DNA from: Halalkalibacter urbisdiaboli
GTDB lineage: Bacteria; Bacillota; Bacilli; Bacillales; Bacillaceae_D
DNA length: 64,000 nt
NCBI RefSeq assembly: GCF_002156385.1
Contig: NZ_MVJM01000002.1
Coordinates: 827,816-891,815, forward strand
Reading direction: 5' to 3'
The notes beneath the pieces were generated by a model. The model saw only the letters and a list, made by a program, of their open reading frames with translations, was not told the origin of the DNA and did no database searches. Positions 1 to 9,250 of this stretch are shown one piece after another. How positions within the stretch are numbered: position 1 is the stretch's first letter; each line of letters opens with the position of its first letter. The position numbers and the translations under genes are program-made.

Positions 1-531
1 ATCAAGTGCGCGCGCCAATGCTTTAAAGATTGCTTCAATAATATGATGCGTGTTGTGACCGTAATGAACAATGACATGAAGGTTCATACGCGCTTCCAGA
101 GCGAGCTTCCATAAAAACTCATGTACAAGCTCGGTATCAAACGTCCCTACCTTTTGACTCGGGAATTCTGCACGGAATTCAAGATGCGGACGGTTGCTTA
201 AATCAACGACAACCTGCGCTAATGTTTCATCCATCGGAACAAATGCATTTCCGTAGCGCTTAATGCCTTTTTTATCTCCTAGTGCTTCTTTTAACACGTG
301 CCCAAGACAAATGCCAATATCCTCTGTTGTATGGTGATCATCAACCTCAACATCGCCTGTCGCATCAATCGTTAAGTCGAAGTGGCCATGCTTCGTGAAC
401 AAGTCAAGCATGTGTGTCATAAACGGAACACCTGTCTCGAGCTCCGACTTTCCTTCACCATCAATAGTGAAATCTAATTTAATTTGTGTTTCTCCTGTAT
501 TACGTTCTATTTGAGCACGACGTTGTTCCAT
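1..531 (-). CDS. hisB: Imidazoleglycerol-phosphate dehydratase, 3' end cut by window edge
   Basis: Converts imidazole glycerol phosphate to imidazole acetol phosphate in histidine synthesis (cytoplasmic, Mn-dependent). I translated 177 codons from the minus strand. They begin [16 protein letters not shown] and include the two metal-binding signatures of the family: DDHHTTED near residue 70 and HNTHHIIEA near residue 165. Family members are about 195 aa, so only some 18 C-terminal residues lie outside the window. The ATG shares one base with the TAA of hisD (TAATG), so the two are translationally coupled. It is the fourth gene of the hisZGDB operon; hisHAFIE would be expected beyond the edge. 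Clear identification. Confidence 0.97.
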   Translation of the reverse strand, partial: MEQRRAQIERNTGETQIKLDFTIDGEGKSELETGVPFMTHMLDLFTKHGHFDLTIDATGDVEVDDHHTTEDIGICLGHVLKEALGDKKGIKRYGNAFVPMDETLAQVVVDLSNRPHLEFRAEFPSQKVGTFDTELVHEFLWKLALEARMNLHVIVHYGHNTHHIIEAIFKALARALD

Positions 532-1802
532 TATTCATCCTCCATTCGAATGTCGATCGCACGGGCATGCGCCTCTAAGCCTTCAAGGCGTGCTAATGCA
601 GATATTTGAGCGCCGTTTGCAAGCAGCGCTTCTTTGCTATAAGAGATAATACTCGATTTTTTCGTAAAATCATCGACGTTTAACGGACTTGAAAAACGAG
701 CCGTTCCGTTTGTCGGTAGTACGTGATTTGGTCCCGCAAAATAATCACCGACGGGCTCTGAACTATACGCTCCAAGGAAAATTGCCCCAGCATGACGGAT
801 TTTACCGACTAGCTTCATCGGATCAGCTGTTAAAATTTCTAAGTGCTCAGGTGCCAATTCATTGACAACCTCAACCGCTTCGGCCATATCCACGGCAACA
901 TAAATTACACCGTAGTCTTCAATGGACTTCGACGCAATCGCACGCTTCGGTAACGTTGCAAGCTGGTTCTCTACCTCGACCGCTACTTGTTCCGCAAGTG
1001 TCTGCGACGGTGTAACTAGAACAGCCGAGGCCATTTCATCATGCTCCGCTTGCGACAGCAAATCAGCCGCAATATAGCGTGGATTCGCCTCTGCATCAGC
1101 TAGCACCACGATTTCACTCGGACCCGCAATCATATCAATGTCGACTTGACCAAAGACAGCACGCTTTGCTAACGCAACATAAATATTTCCCGGCCCTGTG
1201 ATTTTATCGACATTCGGAACGCTTTCCGTCCCATATGCTAATGCTGCGATTGCCTGAGCACCACCGACCTTAAAAATGTGCTTCACACCTAATTCATTTG
1301 CCGTTACAAGCACGCCTGCTGGTAACGTTCCATCCGCTTGAGGCGGAGACACCATTACGATTTTCTTCACGCCAGCGACCTGTGCGGGAATGACGTTCAT
1401 CATAATCGATGAAGGGTACGCTGCTTTTCCGCCTGGAACATACACACCCACTGAATCTAATGGCGTAATTTTTTGCCCAAGTACGGTTCCATCTTCTTTC
1501 GTTGTCATCCATGATTGACGTGTTTGACGTTGGTGAAAGTCACGAATATTGTCAATCGCTTGACGCAACGCTGCTAAAATGGTGTCATCAATCTTTTCAT
1601 AAGCAGCCTCAATTTCACCCTGTGACACTTCTAATGTAGAAAGCCGTGCTTTATCAAACGTTTCTGTCAATGTGAACAAGGCCTTATCGCCTTGCTCTCT
1701 CACCTGTGCAATGATATTCGCAACAGCATCTCGTTGCATTTCTGTGCCCGTATCTAAACTGCGCTTGATACTGACTTGTTTATCAACGGCTACAATTCTC
1801 AT
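531..1802 (-). CDS. hisD: Histidinol dehydrogenase
   Basis: Catalyses the last two NAD-dependent oxidations from L-histidinol to L-histidine, with zinc in the active site. The 423-aa protein has the full family length. Visible signatures are [12 protein letters not shown] (NAD region, about 203-214), [11 protein letters not shown] (about 226), the zinc-ligand stretch LLSQAEHDE (about 247), the catalytic pair in ELAPEHLEI (about 316) and [11 protein letters not shown] (about 352). The start codon overlaps the hisG stop by ATGA and the stop overlaps the hisB start, so it sits in a tightly coupled operon. No missing key residue seen. Confidence 0.98.
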   Translation of the reverse strand: MRIVAVDKQVSIKRSLDTGTEMQRDAVANIIAQVREQGDKALFTLTETFDKARLSTLEVSQGEIEAAYEKIDDTILAALRQAIDNIRDFHQRQTRQSWMTTKEDGTVLGQKITPLDSVGVYVPGGKAAYPSSIMMNVIPAQVAGVKKIVMVSPPQADGTLPAGVLVTANELGVKHIFKVGGAQAIAALAYGTESVPNVDKITGPGNIYVALAKRAVFGQVDIDMIAGPSEIVVLADAEANPRYIAADLLSQAEHDEMASAVLVTPSQTLAEQVAVEVENQLATLPKRAIASKSIEDYGVIYVAVDMAEAVEVVNELAPEHLEILTADPMKLVGKIRHAGAIFLGAYSSEPVGDYFAGPNHVLPTNGTARFSSPLNVDDFTKKSSIISYSKEALLANGAQISALARLEGLEAHARAIDIRMEDE

Positions 1803-2437
1803 GCCTCTTCCCCCTCAATCACTTTTGACAAACGCTCGACCATCTCATCAATCCGCTCATCCTTCATCCGATAGCTAACAGGATTTACGATGAGGCGAGA
1901 GGTAATCGGAACAATCGTTTCCAGTTCAACAAGCCCATTTTCCTTTAGTGTACGCCCCGTTGATACAATATCAACAATCCGGTCCGCCAGCCCAATTAAC
2001 GGTGCAAGCTCAATCGATCCATTTAGCTTAATAATTTCAACTTGTTCGCCCTGCTCTTTAAAATATTGCGTTGCTAAATTCGGATATTTTGAAGCCACCT
2101 TAGGATTAATATCCTCTTTCGTATAACCAGGCAGTCCAGCAACCGCTAAATAACACTCACTAATTTTCAAATCAAGGACTTCATATACATCTCGCTCTTC
2201 CTCAATCATCGTATCTTTACCAGCAACACCAACATCAGCAACACCGTGTTCCACATACGTCGGAACATCCATCGGCTTCGCTAAGATGAAACGCATATTT
2301 TCTTCTGGTACATCGACAATGAGCTTTCGAGAATCATCGAATTCCGCCGGCAAATTGTAGCCACACTTCCGTAATAGCTCAACCGCCTCTTCAAAAATCC
2401 GTCCCTTCGGCATCGCGACAGTTAACATATCACTCAT
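1799..2437 (-). CDS. hisG: ATP phosphoribosyltransferase, short form (catalytic subunit)
   Basis: Joins ATP and PRPP in the first step of histidine synthesis. This is the short form (about 212 aa) that lacks the C-terminal regulatory domain and works only as a hetero-octamer with HisZ, encoded just upstream. [18 protein letters not shown] opens the protein; the PRPP-binding loop is [14 protein letters not shown] near residue 165. I place the start at the ATG of [12 protein letters not shown]: an AGGAGG lies 8 bases ahead and the hisZ stop is one base upstream. A longer reading that starts at 2467 would overlap hisZ by 29 bases and has no such site. The stop overlaps hisD by ATGA. Confidence 0.97.
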   Translation of the reverse strand: MSDMLTVAMPKGRIFEEAVELLRKCGYNLPAEFDDSRKLIVDVPEENMRFILAKPMDVPTYVEHGVADVGVAGKDTMIEEERDVYEVLDLKISECYLAVAGLPGYTKEDINPKVASKYPNLATQYFKEQGEQVEIIKLNGSIELAPLIGLADRIVDIVSTGRTLKENGLVELETIVPITSRLIVNPVSYRMKDERIDEMVERLSKVIEGEEA

Positions 2438-2438
2438 C

Positions 2439-3623
2439 CTACTCGCCTCCTTTCTTTGTCTTTCCAATACAATAAATTACATCTGAGTATTGCTCAGACA
2501 TGCGGTCAACATCTGAAATCCCCGCTAAATCCTGTAAAACAACAACTTCTCCATTTGCTCGCTTATCTGTTGCAAGAGCAATCGCTTCTTGACGATGATC
2601 CTTGCTAAAAATAATACATGTCTTTTCTCGTCTTTCAACTGTTTTCCCGATAGCTTCTACTAATAGATCAAGTCGAACACCGAAGCCAGTCGCTTGCGCC
2701 GGACGGTTGAATTTTTCGAGTAACTCATCATAGCGTCCACCACTACATAACGGTACACCTAACCGATCGCCACCATAGCCTTCGAACACGGTTCCGGTAT
2801 AATAGCTCATATGAAGCACAAGATTTAAATCAAATTTTACATACTCATCAATCCCATAGCTTTCAAGCACTTCCCACAGCTGGTTTAACTCCGCTAACGC
2901 CACCTCGCCTTGCTCGGTTTGCACAAGCTTCGATGCTTTTTGAAGCGCATCTTTTCCGCCACGTAGCTTTAATAACCCAAGTAGACGACCTTTATCAATC
3001 GATGATAATGGCAGGTTTTTCACATGCTCACGGAAGCCAACATAATTTTTTTCATATAAATAACGACGCAAAGCATCGGCGCGATCTTCATTTCCGACGA
3101 CATCTAATAGTAATGCGTTCACATAGCCAACATGGCCAATCGCAATTTTAAAATTCGATAAACCCGCTCGTTTTAATGAAGCAACCATTAACGCGATGAC
3201 TTCACCATCAGCACTTACGGTTCCATCACCGATCAATTCCACCCCAACTTGTTCAAACTCTGCCGGCTTCCCACCTTCATGCTGCTGCGCACGATACACA
3301 TGTGATTGGTACGCCAAACGAATCGGGTACTCTGCTCCCTTTAAGCTTGACGCCACAAGTCTTGCGATCGGCGCCGTCATATCCGGACGTAGCACAAGTG
3401 TATTACCTTGTTGGTCTAATAACTTAAACAGCTGTTGATCTAGAATTGCCGATGCCACTCCTACTGTTTCATAATACTCTAGTGTCGGTGTTTCAATGGT
3501 TTGATAGCCCCAGCCTTCCATTTCCAACTCAAGCTGCTCACGAATCTGCTTTTTCGTTTCATATAATTCAGGTAACGTATCCCGCATTCCAATTGGTTTT
3601 TCAAACATAAATGGTTTTGACAT
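2439..3623 (-). CDS. hisZ: ATP phosphoribosyltransferase regulatory subunit
   Basis: A class II histidyl-tRNA-synthetase paralogue that does not charge tRNA; it binds short-form HisG and carries histidine feedback control. The 394-aa product begins [19 protein letters not shown]. It has the synthetase-like motif 2 region [16 protein letters not shown] (about 77-92) and a motif 3-like [13 protein letters not shown] near residue 290. It lacks the C-terminal anticodon-binding domain of true HisRS, with a divergent tail of about 70 aa instead. First gene of the operon, with a 1-base gap to hisG. The RBS (GGGGTG) is modest. A sigma-A promoter lies about 90 bases upstream. Confidence 0.95.
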   Translation of the reverse strand: MSKPFMFEKPIGMRDTLPELYETKKQIREQLELEMEGWGYQTIETPTLEYYETVGVASAILDQQLFKLLDQQGNTLVLRPDMTAPIARLVASSLKGAEYPIRLAYQSHVYRAQQHEGGKPAEFEQVGVELIGDGTVSADGEVIALMVASLKRAGLSNFKIAIGHVGYVNALLLDVVGNEDRADALRRYLYEKNYVGFREHVKNLPLSSIDKGRLLGLLKLRGGKDALQKASKLVQTEQGEVALAELNQLWEVLESYGIDEYVKFDLNLVLHMSYYTGTVFEGYGGDRLGVPLCSGGRYDELLEKFNRPAQATGFGVRLDLLVEAIGKTVERREKTCIIFSKDHRQEAIALATDKRANGEVVVLQDLAGISDVDRMSEQYSDVIYCIGKTKKGGE

Positions 3624-3713
3624 GCTTACACCCCAGTTCGCTCATTTCATTTATTTTAACATTTATTCGACGCTTTAGTTCGCTAATATACTACCAAGAT
3701 AAAGTATAATCTC

Positions 3714-3742
3714 AGTTTACACGGCAACAGAGAACACGTCAA
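3714..3742 (-). promoter_or_regulatory. Sigma-A promoter of the his operon
   Basis: On the minus strand I read TTGACG (3742-3737), a 17-base spacer, then TAAACT (3719-3714). This is 5/6 and 4/6 to consensus with ideal spacing. Transcription would start near 3707, leaving a leader of about 84 bases. I looked for a T-box in that leader and saw neither the conserved T-box sequence nor a terminator. Confidence 0.65.
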
Positions 3743-3944
3743 TAAAAACAACCTTCATTATTTTTGTAGAATGGCCCAAAAATAGACTACGATTAAGAGC
3801 ATGCAGATTCAATTAATTAAAATGAACAATGATAAATGCATAAGAAAAAACGGACAGCGATTGCCGAACTGACTCAATCATAGAGAGTTTAACAATAGTT
3901 ATTTAGTCTACCAAAAAAATGTTGTTTAATGTCGAATTTTGCAA

Positions 3945-3973
3945 TTGATAAATCTTAGGTCATAGGATAAAAT
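3945..3973 (+). promoter_or_regulatory. Sigma-A-type promoter of the chemoreceptor gene
   Basis: TTGATA (3945-3950), a 17-base spacer, and TAAAAT (3968-3973). The start point would be near 3980, about 38 bases before the ATG at 4018. I did not find a convincing sigma-D (TAAA / GCCGATAA) motif here, which would be the usual motility promoter. Confidence 0.55.
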
Positions 3974-4017
3974 GAGTGGATAATAGAAACACTTACCTAA
4001 AAGTAGGAGGAGACAGC

Positions 4018-5469
4018 ATGAATGAATTAACGGTACAACAGGAAACAGTAAGAGGGAAAAACATGTATATGTTTTACTTTTTAGTGTTAAATACGATCTT
4101 CAATATACTCGTTACGTTCACCTTAGGTGGATCAACATTAGTAACGATTATTAATCTTGTATTATGCACACTAATTGGGGTGTTACATTTTAAGAAAATA
4201 GCCATAAATTCGATTCCGTATCTTGCACTTATAACATTAAATTTATTTTTTAGTATTATTGTTTTCACAGCTCCACCTGGGGTTGATTTAACAATGCTTT
4301 ATTATCTAACTATCGTTTTAGCAGCTTTTTATCTTGATAAAAAACTATTTTACATCGGTAGCGCTTTAACGACTGGCACATATCTCACTTATTTTGTAAC
4401 ATTTAACCTCGAACCTGCTGCTCTTATCGGCTTTGGTATTCTTTATTCCTTACTTTTTATCGTTTTATTATTAATTGTTTTAATTGCCCAAAAGAACGAC
4501 CAAAAAATCAAAGACATGCAAGCTCAATTACTTACAAAGCTAGAAGGTGAACAACAAACGAAGGAACTTCTTGAGAAAAACGGACAAGCGATTGTGATTC
4601 AGCTTGACACCATCCAAACAAAGGCTAGTGAAAATGTCACATCCTTTAGACAAATGAACGATTCTATTCAGGAAGTGGCATCAGGGACTAATATTCAATC
4701 TCAAACATCAAATGCAATTCTTGAAACAGTTGCTAGAACAAACAATCGCGTAAAAGATATGTTAGTCAAAACAGATGAGCTACGTCAATATTCTGAAGTG
4801 GCCGAGCAAAACTCGAGCCTTGGGGCAGAGCAAGTCGCGTTATTAGAAAACCAAGTATTACACTTCCAAAAGCTTATCGAAGACATGTCTAAGGATATGG
4901 AAAGCCTTAGTGGGATGATTGCTCAATCCGTTAGCTCGTTGGAATCGATTCAACAAATTACATCACAAACGAATTTACTTGCACTAAATGCCTCAATTGA
5001 AGCTGCTAGAGCAGGTGAAAGTGGTAGAGGATTTTCTGTTGTCGCATCTGAAATCCGTAAGCTTGCGGAAACAACGGAGGAAACAGCGAAAAATATTTCA
5101 GTTAACCTTACCAACATTGAACAAAACAACATCTTAACACAAAATCAAATGAAGACCATTGCCGATGAAATGAAAACAAACATTAATACAACACATAAGA
5201 CAAAAGAGGCCTTCCAGCACATTGATTTTGCGGTCGAATCGTTAATGAACGAGTTTAAAGCATTTTCAACCATTGCCGGCCAAATTGGTTCAGATTCCAA
5301 TCAAATTGAACAATCCGTAACGGAATTCGCAAGCATCATTGAACAAACAACGGCTTCACTCCAAGAAGTATCAAGCACAGTTCAATTACAACTACAAACA
5401 AATTCCGACTTAAATCAAACCATCCAAGAAACGTACGATGGTGTTCTACAAATGACATCGAAAAAGTAA
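4018..5469 (+). CDS. Methyl-accepting chemotaxis protein with polytopic sensor, no HAMP
   Basis: Transmembrane chemoreceptor that would signal to CheA/CheW. About 483 aa. Residues 15-165 form five or six hydrophobic segments with very short loops, so there is no large extracellular sensor and no recognisable HAMP domain. A short coiled coil follows, then the MCP signalling domain (about 190-483). The hairpin tip [18 protein letters not shown] lies near residue 320 and [12 protein letters not shown] follows. Start chosen at MNELTVQQ because AGGAGG stands 7 bases before it; a GTG at 3976 is in frame but has no RBS. Stands alone, divergent from the his operon. The membrane-embedded sensor suggests it reads membrane or redox state, which is inference. 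Confidence 0.92.
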   Translation: MNELTVQQETVRGKNMYMFYFLVLNTIFNILVTFTLGGSTLVTIINLVLCTLIGVLHFKKIAINSIPYLALITLNLFFSIIVFTAPPGVDLTMLYYLTIVLAAFYLDKKLFYIGSALTTGTYLTYFVTFNLEPAALIGFGILYSLLFIVLLLIVLIAQKNDQKIKDMQAQLLTKLEGEQQTKELLEKNGQAIVIQLDTIQTKASENVTSFRQMNDSIQEVASGTNIQSQTSNAILETVARTNNRVKDMLVKTDELRQYSEVAEQNSSLGAEQVALLENQVLHFQKLIEDMSKDMESLSGMIAQSVSSLESIQQITSQTNLLALNASIEAARAGESGRGFSVVASEIRKLAETTEETAKNISVNLTNIEQNNILTQNQMKTIADEMKTNINTTHKTKEAFQHIDFAVESLMNEFKAFSTIAGQIGSDSNQIEQSVTEFASIIEQTTASLQEVSSTVQLQLQTNSDLNQTIQETYDGVLQMTSKK

Positions 5470-5485
5470 ACCTCATGTAAAAAAG

Positions 5486-5528
5486 GGCTGTGCCAAAAAG
5501 GTTAACAAACAACCTTTTGGCACAGCCT
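5486..5528. terminator. Bidirectional terminator hairpin, GGCTGTGCC repeat family
   Basis: GGCTGTGCCAAAA(A)GGTT pairs with AACCTTTTGGCACAGCC across a 7-base loop and is followed by TTATCTTTCTTT. It lies 16 bases after the chemoreceptor stop and faces the convergent zinc-finger gene. The same arm sequence recurs at 18514, 23477, 43138 and 59256, so it is also a member of a dispersed hairpin family. Confidence 0.85.
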
Positions 5529-5588
5529 TATCTTTCTTTATATTCATCAACCTACTCCGGCAAAATGAATCAGCCTAACAGAGGAAAT

Positions 5589-5891
5589 CTAATACTTTTC
5601 CTGCTGGTTCGCTTTATATTTCGCAAAATAAGGAAAAAGCAGCAGCACTATAAGAGGTAATAAAACAGCTAGCACCATTCCTAAATAAAAAGAAACTTTA
5701 CTTACATAAGAGATTACAAATAATACGATTAACCCTGTTATAGCACCTAAAAGTAGCCTTGTTTGTATCGTAATAGAATGTCGAGTTTGACATCTACTAC
5801 ATTCCAATGGTTTATATGACCACCGAACACCCTTCTGAATTTCTCTCCAGGTGAATGGCTGACCACAAATCTCACACTTTTGGATTCCCAA
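5589..5891 (-). CDS. TIGR04104-type small zinc-finger membrane protein
   Basis: About 100 aa. The N-terminus GIQKCEICGQPFTWREI plus LECSRC gives a CxxC...CxxC zinc ribbon (about residues 6-40), followed by two hydrophobic segments (about 48-68 and 70-92) and a short basic tail. This architecture matches the TIGR04104 putative zinc-finger family, which has no assigned function. I place the start at a TTG (5891) because family members begin with GIQKC and a GAGGTGA lies just upstream; the TTG at 5906 lacks an RBS. Single gene. Confidence 0.8.
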   Translation of the reverse strand: MGIQKCEICGQPFTWREIQKGVRWSYKPLECSRCQTRHSITIQTRLLLGAITGLIVLFVISYVSKVSFYLGMVLAVLLPLIVLLLFPYFAKYKANQQEKY

Positions 5892-5980
5892 AAAATCACC
5901 TCTCAAGCATGTAACGCATCAAGAATTATATAACGGAAGAACAACACTTTAATAGAAGCGTTGCAATATGAAAAAACCTT

Positions 5981-6685
5981 TTACTTTTTCTCCACCACAT
6001 ATGTAATAGCATTTGTCTTTAATAATACAGGCTTATCATGACGGACGATTTCAAATTCCAATGGTTTAACTAATTGGTTTTTAACGTCCCAGCCTTCATA
6101 AATCCTGTTTAATTTAGTTAGCATATACTCAGTTGGCAGGTTGATCTCTATTAATGCATCAAGTTCTTTGCCCGTTTCCATATCAAGTTCAATCACTTCT
6201 GAATTAACAATGATACAATTAATTCCGCCAGATTTTGTGCCTTCCACCATTTGTTGAATCACGTTATCAAATATTTTTTCAGTCATAACATGCTCTAAAC
6301 TAGAAACAGCAACGATGTAATCGAATTCAGCTTTCTTTATCCGAACATTCCCTATGTCCGCTTTTTCTGTTTCGATTACATGGTCCACTCCAAATTCTCT
6401 ACTATACTTCTCTAATTTCTCAATGGCTGAATCTAATAAATCGACACAAACAACTTTCCCACTACGTTCTTTAACTTTCTGTGCTATCGGAATACTGTTT
6501 CTCCCAACGCCAGACCCTAGATCCAGAATTTTAAGGTTATCTCTACCCTCAAACGACGCTAGGAAGTCCATTACGGTTTTTACCGGTTTATATAACCACG
6601 AACCTTTCTCAAATAACTTGTAGTTCTCATAGCAAAAATCATGGTACTTTTTTTCTTCATTCCGAATAAATTGTATTCGACTCAT
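5981..6685 (-). CDS. Class I SAM-dependent methyltransferase
   Basis: 234 aa, cytoplasmic. Motif I is LKILDLGSGVGRNSIPIA (about 49-66), with the acidic end of strand 2 in VVCVDLLDSAIEKLEKY (about 78). Post-I aspartate lies near EKADIGNV, and motif IV-like DYIVAVSSLEHV is near 122. These define a Rossmann-fold methyltransferase; the substrate cannot be told. The ATG follows AGGGGGAAGCTC. Free-standing gene. Confidence 0.85.
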   Translation of the reverse strand: MSRIQFIRNEEKKYHDFCYENYKLFEKGSWLYKPVKTVMDFLASFEGRDNLKILDLGSGVGRNSIPIAQKVKERSGKVVCVDLLDSAIEKLEKYSREFGVDHVIETEKADIGNVRIKKAEFDYIVAVSSLEHVMTEKIFDNVIQQMVEGTKSGGINCIIVNSEVIELDMETGKELDALIEINLPTEYMLTKLNRIYEGWDVKNQLVKPLEFEIVRHDKPVLLKTNAITYVVEKK

Positions 6686-6815
6686 GAGCTTCCCCCTGAA
6701 ATTTATATATCACACCTTTATCATAACACCGTCTTTCCCTATATTGGATATTTTTTCAAAATACAATTTCTATAACAATCTCTTTCATATTTTGTGAGAG
6801 TTCATACGTTGTTAC

Positions 6816-6998
6816 TTATTCATTTTCATCTCGTGCCCACTTTACTACAAATCGTAAAGCAAATAATAGGAATACTAATCCACCGAGCCACCCGATAATT
6901 GCTAAATATCCCCCGTAATCTTTTAACACCATTCCTCCTGCAATAAAGGCATTTCCTAAAAGGACAAATAGAATGGTCAATTTTCGATTTTCACTCAA
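6816..6998 (-). CDS. Small two-helix membrane protein, unknown
   Basis: 60 aa with two hydrophobic segments (about 8-25 and 28-50) and a charged tail ending in RDENE. The start is a TTG (TTG AGT GAA) placed 7 bases after AGGAG, which makes translation likely despite the size. No family recognised. Confidence 0.6.
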   Translation of the reverse strand: MSENRKLTILFVLLGNAFIAGGMVLKDYGGYLAIIGWLGGLVFLLFALRFVVKWARDENE

Positions 6999-7049
6999 TC
7001 TCTTTCTCCTTTCCGGCCACTTCTCCCTTATCGTTACTTAAGAAAAAGC

Positions 7050-7227
7050 AATTCCTCTTCTTAGAAGGATTACTGCCTACTACAACGTTAGCTGGTACTT
7101 TAATGACAACTGCGCCTGCAATAACAGCATTATCTCCTATGTTGGACACTTGGATTGATAGCAAAGGATGAGTGGGCATATAGATATCTACACTGGGTTC
7201 AAGCATACAACGATCTCCAAAATCTCA
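7050..7227 (-). pseudogene. Remnant of a hexapeptide-repeat acetyltransferase
   Basis: The reading frame gives [22 protein letters not shown] followed after only a few residues by [28 protein letters not shown]. Maltose/galactoside O-acetyltransferases have both stretches but with about 25-30 residues between them (including the catalytic-side loop), and a further N-terminal half. So this is an internal deletion of a gene that has also lost its 5' part. It overlaps the RBS of the small membrane gene downstream. Confidence 0.72.
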
Positions 7228-7229
7228 CT

Positions 7230-7721
7230 TCACATAATAACTTCAAATTCATAAAAAGCCGTTGGATACTTACCTAAGATAACTTCTTCTCTTACCTTTT
7301 TAAACCCCTGTTCTTCATAGAAGTTGCATAACTTCATTCTATCCGCTGCACAATCAAGCCTTAAATACCTTTTATTCTTTTTTTCCGCTTGTAGTTTCGC
7401 CCATTCCACCATTTGTTGCGGTAGTCCCTTTTTCGCAAACTTCCTGCGAATCGCAAGCTTATGTAAATAGAGTGAAGGAGTTTCATCTGACCAAAGTAGA
7501 CTATCTTGTTCTTGAAGTATAACAGCTACCGCTGACTCGTTATTAACAAACCCAATAAACAAATCCTTCACGGTATTGTTTTTTAATATGGTATCGATTG
7601 AAAGCTGGTTATCGCTCCACATTTCCATCTCATTATTTCTTAACCATTCAGCAGCTTCTTTGAGAATGGAAGAGAACTCTTTCAGTTCACTCTCTAAAAT
7701 CCCTCTAATTTTTAATTCCAT
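7230..7721 (-). CDS. GNAT-family N-acetyltransferase
   Basis: About 163 aa. The GNAT core is visible: LYLHKLAIRRKFAKKGLPQQMVEWAKL (motif A, acetyl-CoA binding, about 90-115) and LRLDCAADRMKLCNFYEEQGFKKV (motif B, about 120-143). LDC with RMKLCNFYEEQGF is typical of the small-molecule acetyltransferase branch; substrate unknown. Start chosen at the ATG of MELKIRGIL with GGAG 9 bases upstream; the TTG at 7736 lies on top of that site. Confidence 0.82.
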   Translation of the reverse strand: MELKIRGILESELKEFSSILKEAAEWLRNNEMEMWSDNQLSIDTILKNNTVKDLFIGFVNNESAVAVILQEQDSLLWSDETPSLYLHKLAIRRKFAKKGLPQQMVEWAKLQAEKKNKRYLRLDCAADRMKLCNFYEEQGFKKVREEVILGKYPTAFYEFEVIM

Positions 7722-7787
7722 TGTTTTCAACTCCAATTGAGAAGTAACTTCATTTCCTAAACTCTCGCCGTTAACGAAATGAGGTTC

Positions 7788-8876
7788 TTAATTAGGTAAA
7801 TACTCTCCTTCTTCAGTCCATTCGCCACCTTTTGATAAGGAAGAAAGGCGTTTCATAATATTCTCACTTTCCTGATTATCTGCCGTCCAGACTGCTCCCA
7901 TATCAATTTTCATCGGGTATACTTTTGCAGTTTGCTTCCCATCCTCATTAATCGCCACCTGTAAAACAACGCTTTGTCTTGCAAGTTCTTGATGACTGTT
8001 TGTAAAGATAAAATTACCTAAACTGTAGGCAATAAGCTTTCCTTTGTAGTATTCAAGCCCCTGCAGCACATGAGGATGGGAACCTATGACCATATCTACT
8101 CCCAAATCAATTAATTGACGGGCCATTTCTCTATCAGCTGTTTCTGGAGTATCCGCTAATTCTTTCCCCCAATGCATATAAACGACCGTTATATCTGAAT
8201 TTTCTACTGCTTGCGTGGCCAGTTCATACACTCGTTCATCTTGATACCCACTTGCAAGTCCTGGCTGTTCCTTTCGTGCATACCAGGAAACAGACGGTAA
8301 CACACGACTAAATCCAAGAAACGAAACGGTTTTTCCTCGAATCGTCATTTGCTTTGATTGATAAGCTTCTTCCTCGTTAAAGCCGCCACCGACGTATGTA
8401 ATATCATGTTCTGTAAGAGTGTTAAGTGTATCTTCAAAAGACTCTGTTCCAAAATCCAAACTATGGTTATTAGCAACGGTGACCATATTTACCCCTGCCC
8501 ATTTCATTCCTTTAATAAGGTCAGGATGACTTCGGAAAGCATACGTTTTATTCGTAGGTTCACCTCTTAAACTAACTGCTGTTTCAAGGTTAACCATAGC
8601 TATATCACTTTCCTCAAGATATGGCCTTGCTTGTTCCCACGGAAATTGATAGCCTTTTTCTTCTAAAATGGGTGCGACATTACCGGCAGCCATCGTATCA
8701 CCCGCAAACGAAAAGGTTATTGGCGGCTCAGGTTCTATTTCTTTTTGTGGTGCAATATCGTCTTGATTCTGCAGTGGCTGTCGTTCCCGGGAGATATCTT
8801 CTTCATTTTGAGCACATCCCGTACATACGAAAATTACTACAGGAACAATGAATAACAAACAAAACCTCTTTACCAT
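7788..8876 (-). CDS. CapA-family (PGA synthesis type) lipoprotein
   Basis: 362 aa. A lipoprotein signal with lipobox CTGC (cysteine near 21) is followed by an acidic linker and then the CapA/metallophosphatase-like domain (about 52-340). Landmarks are FSFAGDTMA (about 54), NLETAVS (about 97), NNHSLDFG (about 137), VVYMHWGKE (about 233) and GSHPHVLQG (about 264), the pattern of the metal site. The family includes CapA of poly-gamma-glutamate capsule synthesis, but no capBC genes lie nearby, so a capsule role is not supported here. Single gene, facing nothing related. Confidence 0.85.
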   Translation of the reverse strand: MVKRFCLLFIVPVVIFVCTGCAQNEEDISRERQPLQNQDDIAPQKEIEPEPPITFSFAGDTMAAGNVAPILEEKGYQFPWEQARPYLEESDIAMVNLETAVSLRGEPTNKTYAFRSHPDLIKGMKWAGVNMVTVANNHSLDFGTESFEDTLNTLTEHDITYVGGGFNEEEAYQSKQMTIRGKTVSFLGFSRVLPSVSWYARKEQPGLASGYQDERVYELATQAVENSDITVVYMHWGKELADTPETADREMARQLIDLGVDMVIGSHPHVLQGLEYYKGKLIAYSLGNFIFTNSHQELARQSVVLQVAINEDGKQTAKVYPMKIDMGAVWTADNQESENIMKRLSSLSKGGEWTEEGEYLPN

Positions 8877-9122
8877 GCAAGTTACCTCCTGATTGACGTT
8901 TTAAAATTAATGATTTTGTAATCGTAACAGAAAAAGCCTTTGTAATGAATTCAACCTTTAACTTACTCCCATAGTACTAGAACAGAAAAAGGAACTGCCG
9001 AAGCAAATTCCTTTTCAACGAACGTTTGGATTCATAAGTAGTGTAGCTAGCTATGATCGTTGGACTAGTTGGTTCATTCATTAATCTATTTAGGAAACAC
9101 AATAAATAGACGTCCTATTATG

Positions 9123-9170
9123 GCGGAGCGCCTCAAAAAGGTAGATGTTTATCTTTTGGGACACCTCTGC
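9123..9170. repeat. Imperfect hairpin, diverged member of the CCAAAAGG hairpin family
   Basis: GCGGAGCGCCTCAAAAAGG pairs imperfectly with TCTTTTGGGACACCTCTGC. It lies in the 374-base gap between the deacetylase and the CapA gene. Resembles the terminator hairpins at 5486 and 23477 but more degenerate. The rest of the gap shows no gene. Confidence 0.5.
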
Positions 9171-9191
9171 ATATTAACTTTTTAATAAGAA

Positions 9192-9221
9192 AAGCCATAC
9201 TCTCTTTTTGAAGTATGGCTA
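9192..9221 (-). terminator. Terminator-like hairpin after the deacetylase gene
   Basis: AGCCATACT and AGTATGGCT enclose a T-rich loop, about 30 bases beyond the deacetylase stop. There are A/T tracts on both sides, but no long T run on the minus side. Confidence 0.5.
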
Positions 9222-9250
9222 CTTGTTAGCGGAATACCCTTATTATGGCA

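Noticed and set aside
3624-3713. T-box or other attenuator in the his operon leader
   Set aside because: The leader is only about 84 bases and has neither the conserved T-box word nor a terminator hairpin.
6991-7206. Intact small acetyltransferase
   Set aside because: About 25-30 residues including part of the hexapeptide core are missing, and similarity extends upstream of the first Met without a start.
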